A stretch of 64,000 nucleotides of DNA from Methanolobus psychrophilus R15 (GCA_000306725.1 CP003083.1:2170001-2234000), one strand, 5' to 3'. Shown: positions 1 to 10,100, numbered from the stretch's first letter. Numbers and translations are program-made. Notes: generated by a model from the sequence alone, not told the origin.

Positions 1-77
1 TTTTGAAGAGAGCAGCGTCGGAAGTAACATCTCATTATAAATCCTGTATTCCGTGGAGAAGCCAGCCTGTCTTTTCC
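1..77. other. window edge, no gene seen
   Basis: These bases lie downstream of the radical SAM gene on the minus strand. No credible coding frame or terminator is visible in so short a stretch. Confidence 0.5.
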
Positions 78-1187
78 TCATCCCCACGACCCTGTGGCCT
101 TCCCTTCCATTGCCAGTTTCCCAAGCACACGCTTGAAACGGTCATTAACAGAAGAAGGTACAGCATTTTCGTAGGGCGTCCCTGGCAGGGGGGTAAGGTA
201 ATGCGCATGTACAGTGCCGCCTTTCCTGCATATCCATTCTATCATTTCCAGGCTCTTGTTCTGGTCGTCTTCTGTCTCATCCGGGAAACCTACGATAAAG
301 TCTACTACAGGAGTGATGCCATTATCAAAACATAGTTCGATTCCCAGGTACGTATCTTCTACAGTGTGACCTCTCAGGATATCTCTCAAAACGTCTTCAC
401 TGCCGGACTGAGCACCCAGGTTCAGTCGTGTATTGTCACAATATTTAGTGATAAGCCCGATAGACTCCTCGGTAATGAACTCCGGCCTGACCTCTGAGGG
501 GAACGTACCAAAGTAGATATTCTTTCCTTCGATACTGCGCAGCTTTGAGAGTAATTTCTCCACCCGGTCAAACCGCGGATGGACTCCGTCACTTCCATAT
601 GCAAGCGCGTTGGATGATGTGAATCGCATATCCTTGAAGTATTTTGCCCACTTTGCGATCGAATCGATACTTCTGTGCCTGAGTTTGCCTCCGAATATAC
701 GAGGGGTCTGGCAGTATTTGCATCTGAAAGGGCATCCTCTGCTTATCTCCATGGGGGCCATGGCGATACCGGGATCAAAACAGGGGTATTTATCCAGGTC
801 AACAGGCTCCCTGCATGCTGTGAAAACAGCATTCCCTCTGTTATCCCTGTATGCGATGCCTTTCACCTCACATGTATCTTCCCCGGAGGTGATCGCTTTT
901 ATGAGTTCGGGAAGGGTCTCTTCTCCTTCTCCTAAGACCACGTAGTCAAAATAGCTGAGAGTCTCCTCAGGTGATCCTGACGGGTGAGGGCCCCCGGCTA
1001 TGAATATCGAATCAGTGCCTGCACCTGTGATTTCCTCAAAAACAGAATCTTTCTGCCTGGTTGCAAAGCTGTAGACCATTATCCCGTCTCTGGGACCTTT
1101 CGATTTCTGCGCCCCTGGGAGAAGAGGCGCCAGTGCAGCGAAACTATAGGAGTTCTTATTGTCCCAGCGAAGATTGATGTCCATGTG
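78..1187 (-). CDS. B12-binding/radical SAM protein, TIGR04013-like
   Basis: This is a radical SAM enzyme of the class with an N-terminal B12-binding-like domain (about residues 1-130) followed by a radical SAM barrel. The 4Fe-4S loop reads RGCPFRCKYCQTP, the CxxxCxxC signature, near residue 155. Upstream motifs such as FIAGGPHPSGSPEE fit the B12-binding half. I chose the ATG at 1187 because it follows the stop of the aconitase X small subunit by one base, so the genes should be translated together; a longer frame to 1238 would overlap that gene. The reaction is unknown. Its place at the end of the mevalonate operon may mean nothing for its function, but cotranscription is likely. The family is widespread in methanogens. 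Confidence 0.8.
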   Translation of the reverse strand, partial: HMDINLRWDNKNSYSFAALAPLLPGAQKSKGPRDGIMVYSFATRQKDSVFEEITGAGTDSIFIAGGPHPSGSPEETLSYFDYVVLGEGEETLPELIKAITSGEDTCEVKGIAYRDNRGNAVFTACREPVDLDKYPCFDPGIAMAPMEISRGCPFRCKYCQTPRIFGGKLRHRSIDSIAKWAKYFKDMRFTSSNALAYGSDGVHPRFDRVEKLLSKLRSIEGKNIYFGTFPSEVRPEFITEESIGLITKYCDNTRLNLGAQSGSEDVLRDILRGHTVEDTYLGIELCFDNGITPVVDFIVGFPDETEDDQNKSLEMIEWICRKGGTVHAHYLTPLPGTPYENAVPSSVNDRFKRVLGKLAMEGKATGSWG

Positions 1188-1188
1188 T

Positions 1189-1602
1189 TTACAATTCTGA
1201 TCCTTCAGGAATTTCCACCGACCCGGAAGTGCCGTCAACCCTGACAGTATCTCCGTTCTTCAGAACCTCGAAAGGATCCCGTTCCATCCTGTCAACAAGA
1301 GGTATACAGGATATTATTGCCCCTACCGCAACGATGGGTTCTGACTCTACATTTATCATAGCAGCGGGCGCAACATTGTTCTTTATGAGCTGGTAAAGTA
1401 CGTATGACCCTACCGTCGATCCTTTCCCCTGGGGAAACACAAGTACTCTATCCTTGATGCACTGCCCGAAAAGTTCGTGCTTTGGCTCGACTATAATCCC
1501 GGTCTTAGGGTCAACATTGCCAAGGAATGATATCGCTTCGTGTGTAAGCAGCACCTGCCCCTCTGCAACTCCCCTGGAAATCTTCCTGCATTTAATTATC
1601 AT
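1189..1602 (-). CDS. phosphomevalonate dehydratase small subunit (aconitase X, DUF126)
   Basis: This 137-residue protein is the swivelling domain of aconitase X. With the large subunit it dehydrates (R)-5-phosphomevalonate to trans-anhydromevalonate 5-phosphate in the archaeal mevalonate pathway. The family hallmarks seen are [12 protein letters not shown] and the stretch [19 protein letters not shown]. Its start overlaps the last 11 bases of the large-subunit gene, and its stop is followed almost at once by the radical SAM start, so the order is decarboxylase, large subunit, small subunit, radical SAM. Length agrees with the family. Function rests on known family biochemistry; assignment to isoprenoid synthesis is supported by the adjacent UbiD-like decarboxylase. 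Confidence 0.88.
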   Translation of the reverse strand: MIIKCRKISRGVAEGQVLLTHEAISFLGNVDPKTGIIVEPKHELFGQCIKDRVLVFPQGKGSTVGSYVLYQLIKNNVAPAAMINVESEPIVAVGAIISCIPLVDRMERDPFEVLKNGDTVRVDGTSGSVEIPEGSEL

Positions 1603-2779
1603 TCACAGCCTCCCGGATGCACTCCTCAATACTTCCGTACCTTGAGGCAACACCGCACATGCTGGGGACGTATGCAAGGGCCTTCCCGGAGTTGACCATC
1701 ATGCAACGGTAATTGTTGGTAGCAGGGGAAACTACCATGCAGGTATCACACACTACTTTTGCCCCACTTTTCTCGATATCTTTCACAAGGTCGGGATATC
1801 TTTCCGCGACCTCTCTTGAGGTGCATACCCACATCTCTTTGCTGACCTGCTTACCGGCAAGCAACCCTGCAATGCTCTCCAGTTCAGCGGGTGAGCAGTG
1901 CGGACATCCCAGGGTGATTATGTCAGTATCCCGCGAGCTTCCTCCGCATTTTCCGGTTTCGTAAACTTCCAATATCTGCTCTTTCTCAATCGTGAGATTC
2001 TCATCCGGTCTTTCATACTTAGACCTGATTGCATCGGGTGTAATGCCTTCTATATGATAAAGTGCAACCGCTCCTGAGGCTGCCAGTGCAGCACCAAGTG
2101 ACTTCATCTCATCTCCCGATGGCTGTCCCTTCAGGTAGAATATTGGCACCCTGTTACCGATGACCTTCCCGGCCACATATCCAAGTGCTCCGTAGTCCGC
2201 TCCTGACATTTCGAAGTCAACCGTGACAGACATGGCCGGCTCGCGCATCTCATCAAGATGATATCCGTAGTTTGCGGTCTTGCCCACAAGAGCCGCCGAA
2301 AGTGCAGAAGGTCCGCCTTCCCTGTTCGTCCTTGCACCTATCACTGAATTTGCGTAACATACTGCTGAAGACTCGCTCCAGGCCAGATGGTCGCCATAGC
2401 CTGTATCAAATCCTTCCAGGTAGTATGGTGTGCAGGTGCATTTTGTCCGGATGCCTAGGTTCTCGTAGGCAGCAATGATATCCTGCTGCTTTTTCGCAAA
2501 ATCAGCTTCAACACCCATTTCCTCCCAGCGCATCATGTCCATTCCTGCAGGGTTGAGTATCGCAGGTATCCTGGCCTTGCCCTTAAGATCGGATATCCAT
2601 TCCAGTCCGGCATCGCCTATTGTCTTATAGGATACTCCGGCTATCTGTGCGCTCTTGACCGGTATCAGGCTGTCGGCACCGTAAATGTCCCCAAGCGCCA
2701 CAAGGATTTCTATGGCCTTGCGCAGCGTCTCGCCGTACTCGCCCTCCAGGGTCTTTTCCTCTTCTTTTGTAAGATACAT
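1592..2779 (-). CDS. phosphomevalonate dehydratase large subunit (aconitase X, DUF521)
   Basis: This 395-residue protein is the catalytic large subunit of archaeal aconitase X, an Fe-S dehydratase in cytoplasmic isoprenoid synthesis. Cysteines expected to hold the cluster are seen in [20 protein letters not shown] and [10 protein letters not shown]. The N-terminal [16 protein letters not shown] is typical of the family. It lies 28 bases downstream of the UbiD-like gene and overlaps the small subunit by 11 bases, so the three genes form one translationally coupled unit. Nothing looks broken. The alternative, a generic aconitase-like hydratase acting on hydroxyproline-type substrates, is less likely because of the neighbouring decarboxylase. 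Confidence 0.9.
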   Translation of the reverse strand: MYLTKEEEKTLEGEYGETLRKAIEILVALGDIYGADSLIPVKSAQIAGVSYKTIGDAGLEWISDLKGKARIPAILNPAGMDMMRWEEMGVEADFAKKQQDIIAAYENLGIRTKCTCTPYYLEGFDTGYGDHLAWSESSAVCYANSVIGARTNREGGPSALSAALVGKTANYGYHLDEMREPAMSVTVDFEMSGADYGALGYVAGKVIGNRVPIFYLKGQPSGDEMKSLGAALAASGAVALYHIEGITPDAIRSKYERPDENLTIEKEQILEVYETGKCGGSSRDTDIITLGCPHCSPAELESIAGLLAGKQVSKEMWVCTSREVAERYPDLVKDIEKSGAKVVCDTCMVVSPATNNYRCMMVNSGKALAYVPSMCGVASRYGSIEECIREAVNDN

Positions 2780-2807
2780 AGGAATCCTTCACACAGCTGT
2801 TAAATAA

Positions 2808-4070
2808 TCACTCCGGGGGCATTTTCGCCCTTTCGAAATTCTCTTTCTCCGCCAGCACTTTTGTTGCATCGATGCCAACCTTTGTGGTCGTACCGTCCGG
2901 TGCTCCCCTGGGATCAAGGGAACTGCCGCGAACATGGGGTATTATCATAATATCCATATCTCCCTTTACCCTGGTGGCTATGGCGAACTCCACATCCTTA
3001 ATGTCAAAGATATCTATATCCTCGTCCACCACGACCACGTGCTTGAGGCTGGTGTGGCTGGCAAATGCCGCCATGATGGCGTTCTTACCGTCGCCTTCCG
3101 TTTGCTTCTCTATCTGGACGACAGCATGCAGGTAGCAGCATCCTCCTTCGGTGAGCACGACATTCTTCACGGTAGTAACCTCGCTCACAGCCTTGTATAT
3201 CCTGGGCTCGTAAGGTACTCCCATCATTAGCAGGTGCTCAGGTCCTGCAGGAAGGATGCCGTGGTATATGGGGTCCTTACGGTGCAATATCCTGGTTATG
3301 TGGATGACAGGTTCTTTTCGCACAAGGTCGTAGGTGCCTGTGATGTCGACAAATGGGCCCTCATCCACACGGTCCTTCGGGTCTATGTATCCTTCCAGTA
3401 CTATCTCTGCATGTGGAACCTTGATGCTATTGCTGCATTCGAAAACTTCGAGTGGCTTGCCCATAAGCGCCGCAGCATAATTGAACTCCTTCCCTGCAGG
3501 CACTCGTGTGGTGGAAGCATAGGTAACTGCCGGATCGGCGCCGATGACTATTGATACGGGTAGTTTCTCTCCCTTCTCGGCAGCTTTCTTGTGCATTACG
3601 TATGTATGCCTCGGAGCCACCAATCTTGCAGCTATCCTGTTCTTATCCACCACCAGAAGCCTGTGAATTGCTGCGTTCATGATACCTCCGTACTCGGTAA
3701 CAACCACGCCTGCGGTAATATAGGGCCCTGCATCCTTCTCAAAATGTGTCATTATGGGGAGCCTCGTTAGGTCGACTTCTGTTTCCACCACTTCCTTTGT
3801 GGGCGAGTCCTTTACAAGTACGACTTTTCCGTCAGGGCTTATTTCAGAAAGCTTCTGTATTATCCTGTCCTTATCCACGCCGAACATAGCCGCAAGTTCG
3901 TCCCTGGAACCAAGGACATTCATTATGGCCCGACTTCCGCTGATGTCATGGAAAAGTACAGGGGCAAGTGTCTGCTTTGCTATCCTCGGAGCCTCGAACA
4001 CCTTTGAAACAGGACGTGTGATCTCGACAAGTTTCCCCGTCTCTTTGAGTTTTTCGATGAATTCCCTCAT
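2808..4070 (-). CDS. anhydromevalonate phosphate decarboxylase (UbiD family)
   Basis: This 420-residue UbiD-superfamily decarboxylase should use prenylated FMN to decarboxylate trans-anhydromevalonate 5-phosphate to isopentenyl phosphate, the next step after aconitase X. Family sequence is clear along its length, for example TAGVVVTEYGGIMNAAIHR and LEGYIDPKDRVDEGPFVDI, the latter holding the Glu/Asp region of the active site. It is the first gene of the operon, with about 130 bases of AT-rich sequence upstream before the divergent or unrelated ABC gene. The general UbiD annotation (3-octaprenyl-4-hydroxybenzoate decarboxylase) would be misleading here, since ubiquinone is not made by methanogens and the aconitase X partner is adjacent. 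Confidence 0.88.
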   Translation of the reverse strand: MREFIEKLKETGKLVEITRPVSKVFEAPRIAKQTLAPVLFHDISGSRAIMNVLGSRDELAAMFGVDKDRIIQKLSEISPDGKVVLVKDSPTKEVVETEVDLTRLPIMTHFEKDAGPYITAGVVVTEYGGIMNAAIHRLLVVDKNRIAARLVAPRHTYVMHKKAAEKGEKLPVSIVIGADPAVTYASTTRVPAGKEFNYAAALMGKPLEVFECSNSIKVPHAEIVLEGYIDPKDRVDEGPFVDITGTYDLVRKEPVIHITRILHRKDPIYHGILPAGPEHLLMMGVPYEPRIYKAVSEVTTVKNVVLTEGGCCYLHAVVQIEKQTEGDGKNAIMAAFASHTSLKHVVVVDEDIDIFDIKDVEFAIATRVKGDMDIMIIPHVRGSSLDPRGAPDGTTTKVGIDATKVLAEKENFERAKMPPE

Positions 4071-4204
4071 AGTATCATCCGTATTACAATTATGGATAGA
4101 TAATGGGAATTGTGCCTTAAATCATTATCTTAAAAACGGAAGAATAGTCTGACATCATTTTTCCAGGAAAACTGTTCCTCTGGGTGGATCGTACTACTTA
4201 AAGG

Positions 4205-5017
4205 TCAATATATCGCATGATAGTAGCCGTTGTTCCTTGTAACTTTCACAGGAAGCCCGAAAAGAAGAGACAGATTCTCTTCGCTAAGGATTTCTTCCTT
4301 CTCTCCGTCTGCAAAGACCTTTCCATCCTTCAGTAGTACCACCCGGTTTATTTCGGGAATTATATCTCCGAGATCGTGGGTCACAAGAACGATGCTCTTA
4401 CCATGAAATGCTACCCTGCGGGTCAGTTCCCTGAACTGGTGATGGCTTTTCATATCCAGGCTGTTTGCGGGCTCATCCAGCACAAGGATCTGCGGGTCAT
4501 GGACCAGCGCCCGGCCTATAAGTATTCTCCGTGCTTCCCCGGTGGACATCTCTGATATGAGCTTGTCTGAAAGGTGGAATATTTCCAGGAACTTCATTAC
4601 CTCGTAAACCGTATGTATCATTTCCGGCTTCACTTTATGGTTGGAGTAGATGCCGATACTGCTGAAGAAACCCGACACTACGACATCAAAGCCACTGATA
4701 TCCCTTGTGTAATCGAACTGAAGGTCTCCCGAAACTATACCCAGAAGGCTTCTGAGGTCGAATAGGTTCCAGGTTTCTTTCCCCCTTATCCTGAATACCA
4801 TGTTCCTGTTGTCTGCACGCGGACGGTAATCTCCTGTTATCACTTTGACCAGAGAAGATTTTCCGGAGCCGTTAGGTCCTATTATGGCAATGTTCTCTCC
4901 CTTGCATATCTGCAGGCTGATGGAATCCAGTATCTTCCGGCCATTTCTGGATACTGTCACATTCCTCATTTCAATAAGTGGTATTTTCAGGTCTGCTGCT
5001 ATTTTTGTTGAAGGCAT
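4205..5017 (-). CDS. ABC transporter-type ATPase, ModC/PhrA-like, orphan
   Basis: This 270-residue ATP-binding protein has a Walker A GPNGSGKSS (about residue 47), a signature STGEARR, a Walker B ILVLDEPANSLD and an H-loop VTHD, in normal order. The sequence resembles the archaeal and bacterial group labelled molybdenum-transport ATPase or photorepair protein PhrA. No permease or binding protein is beside it, so it may serve a distant transporter or act in the cytosol. It stands alone between the mevalonate operon and a DUF389 gene on the same strand, with about 90-130 bases either side. Substrate cannot be told from sequence. Confidence 0.85.
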   Translation of the reverse strand: MPSTKIAADLKIPLIEMRNVTVSRNGRKILDSISLQICKGENIAIIGPNGSGKSSLVKVITGDYRPRADNRNMVFRIRGKETWNLFDLRSLLGIVSGDLQFDYTRDISGFDVVVSGFFSSIGIYSNHKVKPEMIHTVYEVMKFLEIFHLSDKLISEMSTGEARRILIGRALVHDPQILVLDEPANSLDMKSHHQFRELTRRVAFHGKSIVLVTHDLGDIIPEINRVVLLKDGKVFADGEKEEILSEENLSLLFGLPVKVTRNNGYYHAIY

Positions 5018-5110
5018 CTTCAGTCACACGGTTCTTTGAGGGTAGGATTTGTTTTTCTGTTAACCTGATCCACACTAATAAAGTTTTGCAGGAAAGCATA
5101 CCCGGTTATT

Positions 5111-6403
5111 TCAGGCTGTCTGCTGGGCTTCCACGAATCCTACCGTTACACGAACCTCCCTGCCGGTGGCAGTGGTCAGGTGTTCATCTACACGGCTGGC
5201 TATGTCAGGAGGGATGACCTGTCCGGCCTGGTAACCCATGATAACAGTTACCATGGGTGGATTGTCAAGCAGGAGGTCGGCAGGTCTGTAGTCAACATTG
5301 ATATTTGAGAGAATAACTCCCTGCTCAGCATAGCCGGATTCCTCATACATGAGCTGTACTTCCTGTTTTGCCTGTTGTGCAAATAGATTGGACTGGTAGG
5401 TGGAATAGGTGACCAGCCCGAGGACAATAGAGAGGATGGCAATGGCTGCAACAAGAGTTACTGTGCGGACTATCACGGCTGAACGTGCACTTTCGACAGC
5501 AGCCACTTCCATCGGTCTGTAGCCTGAAATCCAGAAAAGGACAAGTGCAGATACATTAATGGCAAGAAGGTTCACAAGCACCAGCACGGCCGCAGTGATG
5601 GCAACCCCAGGGAGACCCCATGCAATGCCAAGTCCTGCAGTTGCCGCAGGTGGTATAAGAGCCACGGCAATGGCAACTCCTACCAGAGCAGATCCGGCAT
5701 TACGCATAATGCTGATGGCACCGGCAAGCCCTGAACCAAGGGCAAGGAAGAGGGACAGAAAGTTCGGGCTTGTGCGCTCGGCGATCTGGGGCACTTCACG
5801 GATATCAAGCCCGGGAGCTACAAGTATCGTATTCTGTATGATAATTCCGATAACAGCAGCAACTGCGATTGCTGCAAGAAGGCCTGTAACCTGCAACATT
5901 ATACCTCGTGATGCAAGCTTTCGGTTATCTAGGACAGTTCCTACGCTGGCAGAGACAGCCGGTCCCATAAGAGGAGCAACTACCATAGCTCCGATGATGG
6001 TTGCAGCTGAGTCGAGCAGCAGCCCTCCGGTGGCAATAATAGTGCTAAGGATCAGGAATGCAAAAAATGTAGAGGTTGCAGGCGCCAGCTCTTCAGCACG
6101 TGCTATGAGTTCCTCCCTGGCTATGCGTTTGCCTGAATAACGCTTTTCCAGTGCTTCGATGCGTGTGGAAACAACCATCTCGGGAGAATAAACAATGGTA
6201 TATGTGTCCCTGCTGACTCCTGCCTTGCGAAGCTTATCGAGCACAGGTTCAACGCCGATGGGTGGTACCGGGAACTGCACAAGGGCTTCGAAGTCTCTCC
6301 TCCCCGTCTCTTCCCATACGGCATAATCGATATTTTCATCATCCAGCAAAGCCAGTACAGGCTCCCGTTTCCCATTAGGGATAAGTACCTGGACTATTCG
6401 CAT
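5111..6403 (-). CDS. DUF389 (TIGR00341-type) membrane protein
   Basis: This 430-residue protein has a soluble N-terminal region of about 110 residues, then a long DUF389 membrane domain with repeated hydrophobic stretches rich in Ala, Gly and Val. Typical family text includes SAATIIGAMVVAPLMGP and VGVAIAVALIPPAATAGLG. A C-terminal soluble tail of about 90 residues follows. The family is common in archaea and bacteria and its function is not established. The ATG at 6403 is followed by a plausible start MRIVQVLIPNGKRE. It faces away from the histidine kinase end by about 70 bases and is probably its own transcript. Confidence 0.85.
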   Translation of the reverse strand: MRIVQVLIPNGKREPVLALLDDENIDYAVWEETGRRDFEALVQFPVPPIGVEPVLDKLRKAGVSRDTYTIVYSPEMVVSTRIEALEKRYSGKRIAREELIARAEELAPATSTFFAFLILSTIIATGGLLLDSAATIIGAMVVAPLMGPAVSASVGTVLDNRKLASRGIMLQVTGLLAAIAVAAVIGIIIQNTILVAPGLDIREVPQIAERTSPNFLSLFLALGSGLAGAISIMRNAGSALVGVAIAVALIPPAATAGLGIAWGLPGVAITAAVLVLVNLLAINVSALVLFWISGYRPMEVAAVESARSAVIVRTVTLVAAIAILSIVLGLVTYSTYQSNLFAQQAKQEVQLMYEESGYAEQGVILSNINVDYRPADLLLDNPPMVTVIMGYQAGQVIPPDIASRVDEHLTTATGREVRVTVGFVEAQQTA

Positions 6404-6471
6404 ATTTATACTGTGTCCGTGAAAGATATATTCTTACATGAAATATTGTTAAGCAAGAAAGATACTTTACT

Positions 6472-8919
6472 TTATGCTTTTTTTGCTGATGAAATCAGAG
6501 GTATTGTAAAAGCAAAGGTGCTCCCTTTCCCAACCTCGCTTTTAACACTAATATCTCCGTCATGCAGTTCCACGAGTTTCTTTACAATGGATAGTCCAAG
6601 TCCGCTACCATTATACTGGCGTGAGAGTTGGCTGTCGATTTGTTTGAATGGCATAAAAAGCTGATCTAGATCCTCTTCAGATATGCCGATGCCAGTATCT
6701 CTTACGGATATCTTAATTTTATTGTGGGTTACTGCTGCCAGGAGATTTACCTCTCCATTGTCCGGAGTGAATTTTATGGCATTGCTGAGAAGATTATAGA
6801 TTATCTGTTTTATCTTGATCTTATCTGCAACGATTTCGATGTTTTCTAATTTCTGGATTTGCAACTTGATATTCTTCTTCCTGGCCAGATGACCTGCCAG
6901 TTTCTCAGCGTCCTCAAATACCTCGTCCATAGTGAAATGTTCGGGTTCCAGCTCCATTTTACCGTTCTCTATCTTGGCAATATCAAGTATATTATTAATG
7001 AGTGTGAGCAGATACTTTCCGCTTGTTGAGATATACTGGGAATATTTTCTTTGAATATCACTTAAGGACCCTGCATAGCCTTCTGAAAGCATGTCTGAAA
7101 AGCCGATTATGGAGTTAAGGGGGGTGCGCAACTCATGGCTCATGCTCGCAAGGAATTCGCTCTTGCTACGGTTTGCAGACTCAGCCTCTATCTTTGTCAG
7201 GAGCATGATCTCTTCTGCCTTTTTGCGTTCTGTGATATCTCTTACAACTGCCTGGGCAATGTCCTTGTATCCTTCCAGCACTGATGCACTGATCTCTACA
7301 TCTAGGACATCACCTTTTGAGGTAAGGTACCTTGTTTCACCCTGCACATACCTTCGCTTTTTAAAAGTCTCCAATACCTGTGATCCATTTTCCCTTTCAT
7401 CCGGAACCATCAGGTCAATGACTGACATCTTCTTCAGTTGTTCCTGGGTATATCCCATCATCCTGCAGGCTCTGCTATTGACTTCGATGATCTGTCCATC
7501 CAGCTTGTTTACAAAGATTGCGTCATTTGATTGTTCTATAAGGGACCTGTATTTTCTCTCACTTTTGCTGAGTTCTTCTTCTGCGACCTTTTGCTTTGTT
7601 ATGTTGCGGGTAGTGCCAAACACCTGTATATTCCCATTTTCCAGAACACAGGCAGTTGCTGTGGAGTTCATCCAGAAGATATTGCCATCACTTCCGATGA
7701 GCCGGTAATCCAGATTCTCAGTGGTTCCTGTGTTGATGGAATCAGATCCAAGAAGGCTTAAAAGTATATTTCTGTCCTCCGGGTGTATTGATGAGAAATA
7801 CTTGTACCAGTTCGTTCCGATAGAGTCTCCGGGAAGCCCGAGTATCTTATCTGCAGGCGCGGAAACATAAGGATTAATGAAATTTCCTCCCCTGTCAACA
7901 TCTGTCTTCCAAATGATAGTATCAATGGAGTTGATGACCTTTCTGTAATCTTCCTCTTTACTTAACAGTCGGCTTTCCGTAGATTTGCGTTCAAGAAGGT
8001 TTGTGATCATCTCGCCGATAAGTTTCAATAAATAAAATTCGGATTCATCCCATTCCTTTTTCTTGTTTACCGAATCTATTCCTATAAATCCTTTAAATAT
8101 ACTTTTATAGAATAGGGGTACCATCACAATTGATACTATCCCCATCTTTTCAAATTCTTCTTTTATCAACTTGCCTTCATCAGGAAACTGCTTGACATCG
8201 GGAACACTGACAATCAACTGTTTATGAAATTGCTCTGATATCCATGCGTTCTTTTTTATCGTCCCTTTTACTCCCACGTATGAATGGAGACCTTCAGTGT
8301 GCCATCCGTGGGACTTTGTCATATAGTCTTGGTCCTTGTTATCTGAATACAGGACAGCACGTTGTGCATCAAGAAACTTAGCCATTAATTCAAGGGAATT
8401 ATTGATTTCGAGATCAATGTCATTCAAAGTGCTGTTTATGAACCTGCCGGATATGTGTGAAATGAGTTTTTCTTTCCGGAACTTTTTTTCAAGGATCTCT
8501 TCTGTTTCTATTGCTTTGGTTGCATCTTCCACTATGCTATAGCAGTCGATTATCTTTCCGGTGGAATCAAAACGGGGGACTGCCTTAAAACGAAGGAACA
8601 GGCATTTCCCCCATCTTGAACAATATGATGTCTCGATAGAGGTAACTATCCCTTTTTCTAAAATTTCTTTAATAGTTACTGATATGCCTGATGCGACAAG
8701 TGGTGGAAATGTCAGCATATTGATGCGTTTTGTGGCTTCTGCAGAAGGAGAACCTAATAGGGTCAGAAGGGCTTTGTTAACATCGATGATATTCCCTTCT
8801 AAGTCGCATGAAACTATCCCGACAGGTAATTCATCCAGAAAGTTGCGATGTTTATCTTCCTCTACATGCCGGTGTAACAGTGGTCTCTCGATTTCGTGGG
8901 ATGTCATAATCCGGTTCAA
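6472..8919 (-). CDS. soluble PAS/GAF sensor histidine kinase
   Basis: This 815-residue kinase has no clear membrane segment. In order I see a PAS domain (about 25-140, LPVGIVSCDLEGNIIDVNK), a GAF domain (about 160-315), two more PAS domains (about 325-445 and 455-580), a dimerisation domain with the phospho-acceptor His near residue 595 in MSHELRTPLNS, and an ATPase domain with N-box NLLSNAIKFTP (about 710), DTGIGIS and GSGLGLSIVKK. All catalytic motifs are intact. No response regulator is adjacent, which is usual for Methanosarcinales kinases. The signal is unknown; GAF and PAS domains suggest a small molecule, redox or haem cue. An AT-rich promoter region lies beyond 8919. Confidence 0.92.
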   Translation of the reverse strand: MNRIMTSHEIERPLLHRHVEEDKHRNFLDELPVGIVSCDLEGNIIDVNKALLTLLGSPSAEATKRINMLTFPPLVASGISVTIKEILEKGIVTSIETSYCSRWGKCLFLRFKAVPRFDSTGKIIDCYSIVEDATKAIETEEILEKKFRKEKLISHISGRFINSTLNDIDLEINNSLELMAKFLDAQRAVLYSDNKDQDYMTKSHGWHTEGLHSYVGVKGTIKKNAWISEQFHKQLIVSVPDVKQFPDEGKLIKEEFEKMGIVSIVMVPLFYKSIFKGFIGIDSVNKKKEWDESEFYLLKLIGEMITNLLERKSTESRLLSKEEDYRKVINSIDTIIWKTDVDRGGNFINPYVSAPADKILGLPGDSIGTNWYKYFSSIHPEDRNILLSLLGSDSINTGTTENLDYRLIGSDGNIFWMNSTATACVLENGNIQVFGTTRNITKQKVAEEELSKSERKYRSLIEQSNDAIFVNKLDGQIIEVNSRACRMMGYTQEQLKKMSVIDLMVPDERENGSQVLETFKKRRYVQGETRYLTSKGDVLDVEISASVLEGYKDIAQAVVRDITERKKAEEIMLLTKIEAESANRSKSEFLASMSHELRTPLNSIIGFSDMLSEGYAGSLSDIQRKYSQYISTSGKYLLTLINNILDIAKIENGKMELEPEHFTMDEVFEDAEKLAGHLARKKNIKLQIQKLENIEIVADKIKIKQIIYNLLSNAIKFTPDNGEVNLLAAVTHNKIKISVRDTGIGISEEDLDQLFMPFKQIDSQLSRQYNGSGLGLSIVKKLVELHDGDISVKSEVGKGSTFAFTIPLISSAKKA

Positions 8920-9085
8920 ATAATCTGTGTTTTATGGTGGGACATTAAGCAAGAGTTGTATCTTCTATATGCAATATCTTTGTATTGCAACATATTTATA
9001 ATTTAACACTAAATACTCTTTTGTTATTTTGGGATACTACATTTATGAATCTCGGAAAGATGATCGATCTAAGGACAGTGAACTC

Positions 9086-9559
9086 ATGGAACAAGAAAAA
9101 AGTATAATTGGTGTCATGCCATATTTGAGAAAAAGTAAAATGCTGGGACTACTATCTGACTCTTTCACACTGGTAGCGACCCGTGACGAGAGCATATTTG
9201 CGAAAGTCACAAATGATATGTTGAAGCAGGCTGTTATGGATGCCAGGGATAAGGCAAAGGCTGAAGGCAAGGGTTTTTTCGGGCAATGGGGCTCCCAGAT
9301 GGGTGCATCCTTTAACTATGCTGAAAAGTATCTGGACATGTCCCCTGATACGGTACGCTCAGAGAATACTGAAAATTTCAGTATCCCTAATGCTGGCATT
9401 GTCTCGGTCAAAGCCCGGGAAAAGAACAAATATGATGATGAAAGGACTTCCGCTTTATGGGAGATCACCATCAATTCAGGTGCTGGCAAACTTAAGTTCA
9501 AATCCAGTTATGATCCTCGCAAAGGGCTGAAGGAGATATATGGTGGGAAAGTGCAGTAA
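9086..9559 (+). CDS. hypothetical protein, PH-like fold possible
   Basis: I do not recognise this 157-residue cytoplasmic protein. It begins MEQEKSIIGVMPYLRKSKM and ends in a beta-rich stretch with ITINSGAGKLKFKSSYDP that looks like the second half of a PH-like sheet; a helical insert rich in Lys and Ala lies between. I chose the ATG at 9086 because an AAGGAC-type ribosome site precedes it; the longer frame would need a TTG at 9029. It stands between the divergent histidine kinase and a convergent GNAT gene, so it is likely monocistronic. Confidence 0.6.
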   Translation: MEQEKSIIGVMPYLRKSKMLGLLSDSFTLVATRDESIFAKVTNDMLKQAVMDARDKAKAEGKGFFGQWGSQMGASFNYAEKYLDMSPDTVRSENTENFSIPNAGIVSVKAREKNKYDDERTSALWEITINSGAGKLKFKSSYDPRKGLKEIYGGKVQ

Positions 9560-9578
9560 GATTTGTTGATATGGGGGC

Positions 9579-10100
9579 TTATAGGTGCTTGCGCATCACA
9601 ATTCCCTCATTTCCCGTATCAAAGAAGCCGGGAATTCTGCACATTTCCTCAAAACCATTCTTCTCATAAATCTTCCTCGCAGCATCCCAGCTTGTAGAAA
9701 CAAGCAGGATCATACTTGAAATTGCATATTTTTCAATCATACGGCATGATAATTCTGTGAATAGCAGATTTCCGTAACCTTTTCCGCGATACTTTTCCAG
9801 GATGCCTATGGAGGAGATATAAAGTTCAGATCCGGTGGTTGTATGGGTCTCACTTATCCTGTGGTCCAATGTGAACCTGGTAGCAGTGATGTTCTCTGAG
9901 TAGTCCCATATTTCCGAAGAAATATATCCGCAAATATCCTCACAGATCTCCATGACAAGGAAACCTTCCCGGAAAGCAGATATCCTGTCCAGGAATACGT
10001 CCCTGCTTTCACGGATGTGTTCCTGGAAAGATTCATGCTCGATGTGCATTATCTGTTCTATGTCTCCTGGCTCAGCACTCCGGATGGATATCTTTTCCAT
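9579..10100 (-). CDS. GNAT family N-acetyltransferase
   Basis: This 173-residue protein (starting MEKISIRSAEPGD) is a GNAT acetyltransferase. The acetyl-CoA loop is seen in LEKYRGKGYGNLL (R/QxxGxG/A), preceded by the beta-4 strand LYISSIGI, and the C-terminal half has the usual AARKIYEKNGFEE. It is close to RimI-like enzymes that acetylate protein N-termini, but the sequence alone does not fix the substrate. The gene ends 20 bases from the convergent gene before it. An upstream in-frame ATG at 10136 would add 12 residues without a clear ribosome site. Confidence 0.82.
   Translation of the reverse strand: MEKISIRSAEPGDIEQIMHIEHESFQEHIRESRDVFLDRISAFREGFLVMEICEDICGYISSEIWDYSENITATRFTLDHRISETHTTTGSELYISSIGILEKYRGKGYGNLLFTELSCRMIEKYAISSMILLVSTSWDAARKIYEKNGFEEMCRIPGFFDTGNEGIVMRKHL

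Noticed and set aside
5559-6140. 193-residue plus-strand frame inside the DUF389 gene
   Set aside because: It is the antisense shadow of a GC-rich coding region and is Ala/Arg/Ser-rich without any motif.
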